Origin: Verrucomicrobiaceae bacterium
GTDB taxonomy: Bacteria; Verrucomicrobiota; Verrucomicrobiia; Verrucomicrobiales; Verrucomicrobiaceae
Reading direction: 5' to 3'
NCBI GenBank assembly: GCA_947458455.1
Contig: CANGYJ010000003.1
Span: 372,001 to 436,000 of the forward strand
DNA length: 64,000 nucleotides
The first letter of the stretch is position 1. The number at the start of each line of letters is the position of its first letter. The notes under the pieces were generated by a model that was not told where the DNA came from, did no database searches, and worked only from the letters and a program-made list of their open reading frames with translations. Below, piece by piece: positions 55,287 to 63,542 of this stretch. Position numbers and translations under genes: made by a program.

Positions 55287-56637
55287 GGATGCGCAGCTTG
55301 TCGAGATACTTCAGGGCGAGTGGATGGACGCCGAGCCAGCGCTCGCTATTGTATTCCAGCAGGGCACCGCTTTTGAGTAGAATCTGGATGTCGGGATTGG
55401 CCCGCACGGGGACGTGGAGGTTTCGCTTCTGCTCGGCAGCAATGCTGGCTAGCTGTTCAAGAAGCGGCTGCGGCTCCTTCTCCTGCTCATGCGGGTAGCA
55501 GATGCGCAGGCCGATGTCTGAAACCATGCGGCCCAAGGCGCTCTCGATGGCGGAGCGTTCAATGACCTTGCTGGCACGCACCGCGGTGAAGGTGGAGGCT
55601 TGTGTGAGGGCGGTAAAGATGTCACGCAGGACGCCGCCGCTGCCCTCGATCAGGGTTTCGAGAGCATCATCTGGGAGAATCGAGGCTGCGACGCGATGAC
55701 GAACAATCTCGCGTAGAACGGTGCGGCCCTCCTCGCATGAGTCGCCGTTGCGCTCGTTGACCTTGATCATGGGCACGGAGAGGCGCTGGGGGAAACTGGC
55801 CTCAATGACAGTCGCCTCGGCTGAATAGTAGGTGAAGACGGGGATGGTGTAGATAGCCCGCAAATTGACGGAACTGAGGAGGGGGCCGTCTTTGACGAAG
55901 ATGCTGTGAGCGTCGTCGAGGCCGAGCTTATCGAGGTTTTCGATAACTAGGAGGACGCGGCCTCGGTCGGTGGCTATCTCCTGCCAAGCCAGCTCAACCG
56001 CGAGGCCAAGGGCGTTCACATAGTCGCGGAGCTGGCCTTTGTTCTGGCGGACCTGATGGATGGTGCTCTCCTCGGAGCGGGAGCCAAATTTCAGATCGGA
56101 CACGAGCTTGGCTTTGAGGCCGAATAGCTTTCCGAAGAAGGTCTGACTGGCGTCTGCACCGGCTTCGATGTCGAGGCCTGCAGCATGTGATTCGGTGGAT
56201 GTCTTCGTGGTCTTGTCAAAGAAGGCAACGATGGGCTTCAGCGTGTCTTCATTGAGCTTTAGGTCATTGTCCTTAGCCACCTCAACGATCCTCATGCACG
56301 CGGCGAGGAGGACATCAGCGGCCTCATTCCCGCTCACGGGCAGGGCATCAACAACGTTCAGGGAGACTACGAGCCACTGAGGGCCGAGTTCGGAGATGAC
56401 CTTGTTGATCTCGGTGCTCTTGCCGCAGCCCTGATGACCATGGACCAGGACACGCTGAACTTCGTCACCATCCAGAATCTCTCGGAGATCTTCGCGGAAG
56501 TGCTTGAGGTGGTCGCGGGCCTCATTGGTTTCCACCCAGAAGTCGCGCAGCATGTCACCTTCGAGTGGCTGCAAGGTGCAGTTCTTGCGCACTTGGTCGA
56601 GCGTGGTGGCGGGCTGGAACGTTGGCATGGCAGGCAA
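55267..56637 (-). CDS. P-loop ATPase (AAA/STAND-like), cytoplasmic
   Basis: 456 residues. Walker A GHQGCGKST at about 67-75, Walker B RVLLVIENLDKL at about 227-238, then a probable sensor region (LRAIYTIPVFTYYS) and a lid/winged-helix C-terminal part (ALETLIEGSGGVLRDIFTAL, EYNSERWLGVHPLALKYLDK). A 60-residue insert rich in Thr, Ser and Ala (about 140-200) separates the Walker motifs. No effector domain is fused. It lies first in a two-gene operon with the TPR protein. The arrangement resembles ATPase-sensor pairs in bacterial conflict systems, but I know no named family for it. Confidence 0.75.
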   Translation of the reverse strand: MPAMPTFQPATTLDQVRKNCTLQPLEGDMLRDFWVETNEARDHLKHFREDLREILDGDEVQRVLVHGHQGCGKSTEINKVISELGPQWLVVSLNVVDALPVSGNEAADVLLAACMRIVEVAKDNDLKLNEDTLKPIVAFFDKTTKTSTESHAAGLDIEAGADASQTFFGKLFGLKAKLVSDLKFGSRSEESTIHQVRQNKGQLRDYVNALGLAVELAWQEIATDRGRVLLVIENLDKLGLDDAHSIFVKDGPLLSSVNLRAIYTIPVFTYYSAEATVIEASFPQRLSVPMIKVNERNGDSCEEGRTVLREIVRHRVAASILPDDALETLIEGSGGVLRDIFTALTQASTFTAVRASKVIERSAIESALGRMVSDIGLRICYPHEQEKEPQPLLEQLASIAAEQKRNLHVPVRANPDIQILLKSGALLEYNSERWLGVHPLALKYLDKLRIHVKPSA

Positions 56638-56713
56638 CTACAATTCTTGGTGGAGGAAGGCAAATTGATAGTTGACGACGCTCCTTGGAGCCTTGGTCCG
56701 CCATCGACCCGCC

Positions 56714-57730
56714 TTACTTCGCCGATTTCACCGCATCCCAGACTTTGGAGTATTTGGCGAGGTCGGGGCCGAGGTCTTGGATGACTTCGCATTTGGCGGC
56801 GAGATCGGCGGGGATGGTGATGGCGGGATTGGCGAGGAAGTTGGGGCTGAGGCGAGCTTTGGCGGGGGTGTTGGGGCAGTAGTAGCCCATCCACTCCATG
56901 TTCTCGGCGGCGATGGCGGGCTCGAGGAGGAAATTGATGAGGGCGTGAGCCAAGGCGGGCTGTTTAGCGGTCTTGGGGATGACCATTTCATCGCAGCCGA
57001 TGGTGACGCCTTCACGCGGGATGAGGATTTCGACCTTGGGGTTCTCCATCTGCACCTGGAAGAGGTCGCCACTGTAGCCGTGGACGAGATGAAACTCAGC
57101 GGAGTCGATCCCGGCTTTGTAGCCTTCGTTGTCAAAGCGGGCGAGCTGCTTCTTCCAGCGGATGAGCACCTCCTGGGCGGCGGCCAAGTGGGCGTCGTCG
57201 CGTGTGTTGATGCTGTGGCCGAGAGATTTGAGAGCGGCGCCGATGCTCTCACGCATGTCATCGAGGAGGGTGACCCGTCCGGCGAGGCTGGCTCGATCAA
57301 ACAGGGCGTAGCTGGGCTCGGCGTCTTTGATCTTATCCTTCCGAATGGCGAGGGCGGCGTAGGCGAAGGTGTAGGGCACGCTGTGCTCCATCTTGGTATC
57401 GATCACCTTGGCGAGTACGGCGGGGTCGATGTTCGGCAGGTTGGGGAGCTTGGCGTGATCGAGGTTTTGCAGCAGACCTTCGGCGTGCATGACCTGGATC
57501 ATGTAGGCGGTGGGAAAAACGAGGTCGTAGCCGGTGGCTCCGGCTTTCAGCTTCGCGTACATGCTCTCGTTCGAATCGAAGGTATCGATCACGACCTCGC
57601 AGCCATGCTGCTTTTCAAACTTTTCGACGATCTCAGGGCTGATGTAATCGGCCCAGGTGTAGAGATGTAGGGTGTCCGCCGATGCCCTGGAGGCGATCAG
57701 TAGCCAAAGGCAGCTCGTGAGCCATTTCAT
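56714..57730 (-). CDS. Spermidine/putrescine-type periplasmic binding protein (PotD-like)
   Basis: 338 residues. Signal peptide MKWLTSCLWLLIASRASA, then the PotD-type binding fold: LHLYTWADYISPEIVEKFEK, ATGYDLVFPTAYMIQVMHAE, VPYTFAYAALAIRKDKIKD and EGVTIGCDEMVIPKTAKQPA. It should bind a polyamine or similar cation and hand it to an ABC transporter. No potABC genes are present in the window. The ATG at 57730 overlaps the stop of the upstream membrane protein by four bases, so those two genes are coupled. Confidence 0.85.
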   Translation of the reverse strand: MKWLTSCLWLLIASRASADTLHLYTWADYISPEIVEKFEKQHGCEVVIDTFDSNESMYAKLKAGATGYDLVFPTAYMIQVMHAEGLLQNLDHAKLPNLPNIDPAVLAKVIDTKMEHSVPYTFAYAALAIRKDKIKDAEPSYALFDRASLAGRVTLLDDMRESIGAALKSLGHSINTRDDAHLAAAQEVLIRWKKQLARFDNEGYKAGIDSAEFHLVHGYSGDLFQVQMENPKVEILIPREGVTIGCDEMVIPKTAKQPALAHALINFLLEPAIAAENMEWMGYYCPNTPAKARLSPNFLANPAITIPADLAAKCEVIQDLGPDLAKYSKVWDAVKSAK

Positions 57731-58323
57731 GCGGCGTAGGCGCGGAGCAGGGGAATGGTGTGCTGGCGGCGGAAGGAGGCTTCCGTGTTGTAGGCGGCCA
57801 GCAGCAGGCAGGAGAAGGCGAGATCGCTCAGGAGCGAATTGCGCAGGAACCAAATCGTGGGTGGCAGGCCGGGAAGTCCGGTGGTCATGGCCTGTGTCCA
57901 GCCGGCGAGCGTCTTGGCGTAACCTGGATCCACGAACCAGGACATGGTGTTCGTGAGAAGATAAAAGCCGATGGAGGAGGTGATGACGGCGACGAGGCTG
58001 CCCAGAAGGCCCAATTTGCCGCGTGAACGGCTGGCGATCCATGCGGCGAGGGAAAAGGCACCATACACGCCGAGTGCTTCCCAATGCATGACGCCATTCA
58101 AACCGGTGGCGGCGAGGTCGATGAGGGCCAGCAGGAGCGGCAGCACGAAGAAAGGAACGCGGTGGGAGATGACGAGCGTGCCGGTGAAGGCGAGAGCCAT
58201 CCACGGGGCGAAGTTTTCCAAGGCGGGCACATGCACGAGCTGGGAGAGCTTGAGGTAGCGGAAGATCGCAGCGGCGGCGATCAGAAGGAGGGGGAGGACG
58301 ATCAAGAGGCGGTTCTTGGACAT
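57727..58323 (-). CDS. Small polytopic membrane protein (DUF6580-like)
   Basis: 198 residues with about five or six hydrophobic helices. Motifs ALENFAPWMALAFTGTLV, VFYLL-type helices, ASSIGFYLLTNTMSWFV and LRNSLLSDLAFSCLLLAAYN match proteins annotated as DUF6580, whose function is unknown. The coupling to the downstream PotD-like gene suggests a role in uptake, possibly as an energy-coupling or accessory membrane part, but this is only an inference from position. Confidence 0.6.
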   Translation of the reverse strand: MSKNRLLIVLPLLLIAAAAIFRYLKLSQLVHVPALENFAPWMALAFTGTLVISHRVPFFVLPLLLALIDLAATGLNGVMHWEALGVYGAFSLAAWIASRSRGKLGLLGSLVAVITSSIGFYLLTNTMSWFVDPGYAKTLAGWTQAMTTGLPGLPPTIWFLRNSLLSDLAFSCLLLAAYNTEASFRRQHTIPLLRAYAA

Positions 58324-58373
58324 GGGCGGCATGTTAGGTTTAAAGTTTCAGCTTCCAAGCTTCAAGTTGGGGT

Positions 58374-58805
58374 TTATCGAGCCACGGCCTTGCCGGCGGC
58401 CACCCAGGCATTGAAGCCTCCTTGAAGGACCTGCACATCGGTGAAGCCCATTCGGGTCATTTCGACGGCGAGCAGCTTGGCCCGGCCGCCGAGGGCGCAA
58501 TAGACGAGGCGGGGTTTGGACTTGTCGGCGGTGTTTTGGAGGCGGTCGAAGGTTGGCTGGCCGTGGAGGTAGTCGAAGAATTCGGCGCGGAGGATATGGC
58601 CATGCTCTTTGCGTTCTGCCTCGGTGCGGGCATCGATCAACTGGGCCTCGGCGTGCTCGGCGAGGAAGCGCTCGGCTTCATCGGGGGCGAGTTCTTTGAC
58701 GCTGGCGGGTAAGACAACTGCGGGAGGCTCGAATGTAGGCACGGTTTTCGGCGCGGGTTCACACCCGAGGACGAAAAAGGGGAGAATGAGCGGCAAAAGG
58801 CGCAT
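58374..58805 (-). CDS. Rhodanese-like lipoprotein
   Basis: 143 residues. The N-terminus MRLLPLILPFFVLGCEPAP has a good lipobox (VLGC). The rhodanese domain (about 45-140) shows AQLIDARTEAERKEHGHI, the active-site loop LVYCALGGRA with Cys, and a C-terminal GFTDVQVLQGGFNAW motif. It could transfer sulfane sulfur in the periplasm or outer membrane side. The upstream gap holds a 106-base palindromic element. Confidence 0.87.
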   Translation of the reverse strand: MRLLPLILPFFVLGCEPAPKTVPTFEPPAVVLPASVKELAPDEAERFLAEHAEAQLIDARTEAERKEHGHILRAEFFDYLHGQPTFDRLQNTADKSKPRLVYCALGGRAKLLAVEMTRMGFTDVQVLQGGFNAWVAAGKAVAR

Positions 58806-58901
58806 GCGAGGCGGGAGACGGGGAAATGTCGATTGCTGATTTTTGAAGGGAAGAGAGGAAGAGCGGGCGCTTGGAGAGGTTTGGGCACTTCAATCATCAG
58901 A

Positions 58902-59007
58902 CCTCTTGCAAACCCTCTGTGTTACTCTGTGCCCTCGGTGGTGGAAATGCATTTTTCGACCACAGAGGCCACGGAGAAGCACAGAGACGGGGAGGTATTG
59001 CAAGAGG
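58902..59007. repeat. 106-bp palindromic element with 10-bp terminal inverted repeats
   Basis: CCTCTTGCAA (58902-58911) and TTGCAAGAGG (58998-59007) bound the element. Inside are CTCTGTG-TACTCTGTGCCCTC and GACCACAGAGGCCACGGAGA with CACAGAGACGGGG. The inner motif is shared with 40659-40803. It lies in the 326-base divergent gap before the MacB-type gene, which holds no supported gene. The flanking GTCGATTGCTGATTTTTGAA (from 58826) resembles 38496-38524. Confidence 0.85.
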
Positions 59008-59131
59008 CTCATTAGGAATCGTCGTTTCGCAATCTGCGGCTGGATTGGGGCGATTCGGAACGATCTTGGCGGTGGAGGCATTCAAGGGCAAGTTTTGCGA
59101 AGGGAGAGGCGTTGTTTCAGCCCCCCGAGAC

Positions 59132-60451
59132 ATGTCCTTTTTAGCCCGGCACCCGATTCTGAGACTCGTGGCGTCGCCACAGCATTTGTGGCGAACGCTT
59201 TCCTTGGGCTTGAAAACGATCTGGCTGCATAAGCTGCGCTCGTTTTTGACGGCGCTGGGCGTGGTTTTCGGCGTGGCCTCCGTGGTGGCGATGCTGGCGA
59301 TCGGGGAAGGGGCCAGCCACGAGGCGCAGGAGCAGATCCGCAAGCTCGGCAGCCAGAACATCATCCTGCAAAGTGTGAAGCCGCCGGACGGGCAGGGTTC
59401 GAATGCGGAAAGTCGCAGCCTCATCAGCGAATACGGCATCACCCGCCGGGACATCACGCAGATCCAGCAAACGGTGCCGGGCATTTCGATCGTGGTGCCG
59501 AGTCGTTTCATCTCGGAAAACATCTGGAACCTCGACCGCAGCATCGACGGTCAGGTGATGGGCGTGCTGCCGGTGTATCCGCAGATGCGCAACCGCGAGA
59601 TCGTGCAGGGCCGCTTCTTCACCGATCTGGAAATGAAGGAACGCATGCCGGTGTGTGTGCTGAATCAATCGGTCGTGGCGAAGCTCTTCCCGCTCTCGAC
59701 GCCGGTGGGTAAATCCGTCCGCGTGAAGGGTTACTACTATCAAATCGTGGGCGTGATTCAGGACGAAGGCCAGATGGTGGGCACGGATTCGGCGAATCCT
59801 TCTGGCAGCTCGCTGGCGCAGGTGATGATCCCTTTTGATACGCTGATGGACCAGTATGGAGAGACCTTCTTCCGCTACCGGACGGGTTCGTTCGAGGCGG
59901 AGAAGGTGGAGTATCACGAGGCGGTGCTCCGCGTGAAGGATGTGACGCAGGTAGAAAGCCGTGCGGAGGCGCTGCGGCATCTGATGAGGACGAATCACAA
60001 GAAGGATGACTGGCGCATCATCGTGCCGGTGGAACTTCTAAAGCAGGCGGAACGGACGAAGCAGATCTTTAGCATCGTGCTGGGCAGCATCGCGGCCATC
60101 TCGCTGCTCGTGGGCGGCATCGGCATCATGAACATCATGCTGGCGAGCGTCACGGAGCGCACGCGGGAGATCGGCATCCGCCGTGCTCTCGGTGCCCGGC
60201 AGGCGGATATCGTGGTGCAGTTCCTCATCGAAACGGTGCTGCTCGCCGGTGTGGGCGGTGTTTTGGGCGTGGTGCTCGGGCTGGCCATTCCGATGGCCGT
60301 GCAGCACTTCGCGGGCGTGACAACGGTGATCAAGATGTGGTCGCCGATCCTCGCGTTTTCCATCTCGGTGCTCACCGGCGTGGCCTTTGGCATTTATCCG
60401 GCCAGTCGGGCGGCCCGCATGAATCCCGTGGAAGCCCTGCGCCACGAGTGA
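59132..60451 (+). CDS. MacB-type ABC transporter permease
   Basis: 439 residues from the ATG at 59132. The FtsX-like/MacB fold is clear: TIWLHKLRSFLTALGVVFGV in helix 1, a periplasmic core domain, and three C-terminal helices with GGIGIMNIMLASVTERTREI and the EIGIRRALGARQADIV coupling loop, ending AARMNPVEALRHE. No ATPase or MacA partner is adjacent. It probably works with an ATPase encoded elsewhere in lipoprotein or metabolite export. The upstream frame is open, but the ATG fits the family length. Confidence 0.88.
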   Translation: MSFLARHPILRLVASPQHLWRTLSLGLKTIWLHKLRSFLTALGVVFGVASVVAMLAIGEGASHEAQEQIRKLGSQNIILQSVKPPDGQGSNAESRSLISEYGITRRDITQIQQTVPGISIVVPSRFISENIWNLDRSIDGQVMGVLPVYPQMRNREIVQGRFFTDLEMKERMPVCVLNQSVVAKLFPLSTPVGKSVRVKGYYYQIVGVIQDEGQMVGTDSANPSGSSLAQVMIPFDTLMDQYGETFFRYRTGSFEAEKVEYHEAVLRVKDVTQVESRAEALRHLMRTNHKKDDWRIIVPVELLKQAERTKQIFSIVLGSIAAISLLVGGIGIMNIMLASVTERTREIGIRRALGARQADIVVQFLIETVLLAGVGGVLGVVLGLAIPMAVQHFAGVTTVIKMWSPILAFSISVLTGVAFGIYPASRAARMNPVEALRHE

Positions 60452-60458
60452 CGACGCC

Positions 60459-60926
60459 TCAGGAGGCATTCGGCGTCGAAATCGCCTGCTGAAGGATGCT
60501 TTCTTGTGTGTGGGCCATTTCAGCGGCTTCGGTTTCCTCCTCATCATGCCAGCCGGCGAGGTGCAGCAGGCCGTGGATAAGGTAGAGCGCCAGTTCGTGC
60601 TCCAAAGTCTGCCCGTGATCGAGGGCTTGTCGGGCGGCTGTTTCGGCGCTGATGAGGATTTCACCATGGTGGAAGGTGATCACATCCGTGGGCGTCGGAT
60701 CGTCCAGGAACTCGCCATGCACGCGGGCGATCTCCGCATCGGAGACATAACTTACTTCGACTTCTTCCAGCGTGGCGAGCGCGGCATCCTCGCGGGGCTT
60801 TGATGCGGCGAGACAGGCCGGAAGCGCGGCTTTGGCGATGCGGCGCAGCCAAGGCAGGGGAATGGGAAAAGCCTTCTGCCGGTTGAAGAGGGCAGTCTTT
60901 GGCATCGCGGAACGTTTCGCGGGCAT
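60459..60926 (-). CDS. ybeY: Endoribonuclease YbeY
   Basis: 155 residues. The zinc site HGLLHLAGWHD (H-x3-H-x5-H) is intact, with PTDVITFHHGEILIS and LEHELALYLI upstream. YbeY takes part in 16S rRNA 3' maturation and ribosome quality control. Its ATG shares one base with the TGA of the HD phosphohydrolase gene (TGATG). This pairing with a PgpH/YqfF-type gene is a conserved bacterial neighbourhood. Confidence 0.92.
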   Translation of the reverse strand: MPAKRSAMPKTALFNRQKAFPIPLPWLRRIAKAALPACLAASKPREDAALATLEEVEVSYVSDAEIARVHGEFLDDPTPTDVITFHHGEILISAETAARQALDHGQTLEHELALYLIHGLLHLAGWHDEEETEAAEMAHTQESILQQAISTPNAS

Positions 60927-62647
60927 CAGGCGGCGGAGGCGGGCGGCGTTTTACGGCGTGAGCGCTGCTTTTTCGCCTGCGCCTCAGCCTCCGGACCGGC
61001 GAAGGAGGCCTCGACAATCTTCATCGTCGCGGTGGTGGGCGGCTCGGTCGGGCCGGTGGTCAGGAGCCGTGGTTCATCCCGGGCGATCATGGTCGTGGGA
61101 GCGGCTTCGACGGCTTTTTGATACTTGATGCGGCCGTGCATCATGCTCAGCAGCGTCTTGCAGAAGCTGGCTTTCACCTTGGCGAGCTCGGCGATGGTGA
61201 GATCGCACTCATCGAGCTGCCCATCGAGCATGCGGGCCTGCACGATCTCGCTCACCATGGTCTCAATGCGGGAGGCGTTGGGCTTTTCCAAGGTGCGGGA
61301 GGCGCTCTCCACGGCATCGGCCAGCGAGATGATGGCGGCCTCTTTGAATTGCGGACGCGGTCCGGGATAGCGGAAGACCTCCTCACTCACCTGCGGCACA
61401 TCGTCTTCCTTCGCTTTGTCCTGCTCCACGAGGCGGAGGATCTGCGCCTTCTGATCGAGGGCCTGGCGGTAGAAATACCAAGCCAGCGAGGTGCCGTGGT
61501 GCTGCTCGATCACATCAATGATGCGCGAGTTGAGGTTGTGCTTGATGGCGAGATCCACGCCATCTTTGACATGGGCGATGATCACGAGGGCGCTCATGCG
61601 GGCGGTGAGATCCTCATGCGGATTCACCGCTGGGTCCATGTTCTCGATGAAGTACTCCGGCTTCGAGAGCTTGCCGATGTCGTGGAAATAAGACGAGACG
61701 CGGCACATCGTGGCGCTGGCGCCGATGTTCTCGGCGGCGGCTTCGGACAAATTCGCGACGACGAGGCTGTGATGGTAGGTGCCGGGAGCTTCGATGGAAA
61801 GGCGGCGCATCAGCGGGTGGTTCAAATCCGCCAGTTCCAGCCAGCTCACCTCCGTGGTCACGCCGAAAAGCTGCTCCAGCACGGGCAGGAAACCACCCAC
61901 CACCATGCCGGTGAGCACGCCGATCACGAATGGCACGCCGATCATGCGGGTGATTTTGACGGATTCCATCAGGCCGGATGCCTCATGCAGCATGAAGGAG
62001 AAAACGGCTGCGGCCACGCCTGCATAGAGGCCGGCGCTGAAAAGGCGATTGCGCTTCCGCACGCGGTTGGTGAAGACGACGGCTAAGAAACCTAGCAGCG
62101 AAGAGGTAGCCAGGTAGGTGATCGGGTTCAGCACGCCGCTAAAGACCATCGAACCGAGCAGCGTCGAGTAAATGGCCCCGAAGAGGCCGATCTTCCGCCC
62201 TAGCATCACCGAGAGCACCAATGGGGCAAAGACATGCGGTACCGCCATCGTCATCAGCGCAGGCGGCCAGCCTTGGCTTCCACCAAAATCGAGTACCAGC
62301 ACCCCTAGCACAAGGTGGAGAAGCAGGGTGCCGAGCACCAACAGCAGCGTGGAGTTTTCCTCCATCTCGTTGCGCAGCGCCACCCGCTGATGCACCACGA
62401 GGGCGGTGCCCACGGCACCTACGCTCAGCCAATCGAGGAAATCCGGCGGCGGCACGCCCTCCGCCACGCTGGCACCCAGCCGGAGCAGGATGGCTAGGCC
62501 GATGAAAAACAGCACATAAACGACCACGCTGGCCGAGGGATGCGTCCGCATCTCATCGAAGAGATCACCCTCCTGGTGCTTGCGCCGCGTTTTGCCGCAG
62601 GAAAGCCCCTGGCGTTGCAATCTGGCCCTGCGGATGGATTCAAACAT
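60926..62647 (-). CDS. PgpH/YqfF-like membrane HD phosphohydrolase without extracytoplasmic domain
   Basis: 573 residues. About eight hydrophobic segments span about 37-280. The cytoplasmic HD domain follows, with EAPGTYHHSLVVANL and the metal site SSYFHDIGKLSKPEYF, then IIDVIEQHHGTSLAWYFYRQ. The charged C-terminus ends KKQRSRRKTPPASAA. Such enzymes hydrolyse the signal nucleotide c-di-AMP. Full-length members have a large 7TMR-HDED domain after the first helix; that part is absent here, so any control must come through the membrane or cytoplasm. It is coupled to ybeY. Confidence 0.87.
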   Translation of the reverse strand: MFESIRRARLQRQGLSCGKTRRKHQEGDLFDEMRTHPSASVVVYVLFFIGLAILLRLGASVAEGVPPPDFLDWLSVGAVGTALVVHQRVALRNEMEENSTLLLVLGTLLLHLVLGVLVLDFGGSQGWPPALMTMAVPHVFAPLVLSVMLGRKIGLFGAIYSTLLGSMVFSGVLNPITYLATSSLLGFLAVVFTNRVRKRNRLFSAGLYAGVAAAVFSFMLHEASGLMESVKITRMIGVPFVIGVLTGMVVGGFLPVLEQLFGVTTEVSWLELADLNHPLMRRLSIEAPGTYHHSLVVANLSEAAAENIGASATMCRVSSYFHDIGKLSKPEYFIENMDPAVNPHEDLTARMSALVIIAHVKDGVDLAIKHNLNSRIIDVIEQHHGTSLAWYFYRQALDQKAQILRLVEQDKAKEDDVPQVSEEVFRYPGPRPQFKEAAIISLADAVESASRTLEKPNASRIETMVSEIVQARMLDGQLDECDLTIAELAKVKASFCKTLLSMMHGRIKYQKAVEAAPTTMIARDEPRLLTTGPTEPPTTATMKIVEASFAGPEAEAQAKKQRSRRKTPPASAA

Positions 62648-62834
62648 GGGGTGGGGAAGGGGAGTGGGGCGGTAAAACTAGTCTCGTTACTGGATTTGAA
62701 CAAGTCCGGCCTTTTGCGGGTGCCATTCGTCCTGTTCGCCGAAACGCCGACTGAGGTGAGACAAGAATTACTCGAATTTGGGGCGAAAACGTTACATGAT
62801 GAGGTTCGTATCCGGCCTACAAGTCACATTTCCG

Positions 62835-63536
62835 ATGCACGAGCACATCCTTTCCACTTTCAATTCGTCCCTCGACCGCCTTCGTCAGGACGTGCTTGCC
62901 ATGGTTAGCATGGCCCAGAAAAACCTCGCCTGCGCCATGCGTGGCCTTCTGGAGCGTGACACGGATCTCTGCAACAGCGCCATCGCCGCCGATCAGGATG
63001 TGAACGACCTCGAAAAGGCCGTGGATAAGCTCGGCATGCAGGTTCTCGTCAAATTTCAGCCCACCGCCCATGACTTACGTGCCGTGATGGGTACTATCCG
63101 CGTGGCGAACAACCTCGAACGCATCGCCGATCAGGCCAGTAGCATCGCCAAAAGGGCGCGCCTGATCAATAACCTGCCCGAGATGCCGGAGGTGAAGCTC
63201 ATGCAGCCTGTGTATGACCTTTGCGCTCGCAATTTGGAGGCTAGCATCCAAGCCTTCATCGCCGGAGATTCCGAAGCCGCCGCTGCGGCCCGCCTGCTCG
63301 ATAAGGAACTCGACAACGCCGAGAAATCCCTCGATCGCGACCTGATCGCTGTCATGGAGACCCGTGGCACCGAGCTGGAAGGCTACATCCACCTCATCTT
63401 CATCGCCCGGTTTCTCGAACGCGTGGGTGATCACGCCAAAAACATCTGCGAAGACACTGTCTTCATCGAGCGTGCCGAGGACATCCGCTTCATGAAAAAC
63501 AAGCGTGATGACGCAGCCCCGCCCGCGCAGGCCTGA
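62835..63536 (+). CDS. phoU: PhoU-type phosphate signalling protein
   Basis: 233 residues from the ATG at 62835; an in-frame ATG at 62799 would add 12 residues. Two three-helix PhoU repeats are visible, with the metal-type motifs VANNLERIADQASSIAKRA and IARFLERVGDHAKNICEDTV. PhoU acts with the phosphate transporter and PhoR/PhoB to damp phosphate uptake; no pst genes are in the window. It ends six bases from a convergent gene. Confidence 0.9.
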   Translation: MHEHILSTFNSSLDRLRQDVLAMVSMAQKNLACAMRGLLERDTDLCNSAIAADQDVNDLEKAVDKLGMQVLVKFQPTAHDLRAVMGTIRVANNLERIADQASSIAKRARLINNLPEMPEVKLMQPVYDLCARNLEASIQAFIAGDSEAAAAARLLDKELDNAEKSLDRDLIAVMETRGTELEGYIHLIFIARFLERVGDHAKNICEDTVFIERAEDIRFMKNKRDDAAPPAQA

Positions 63537-63542
63537 TCGACC

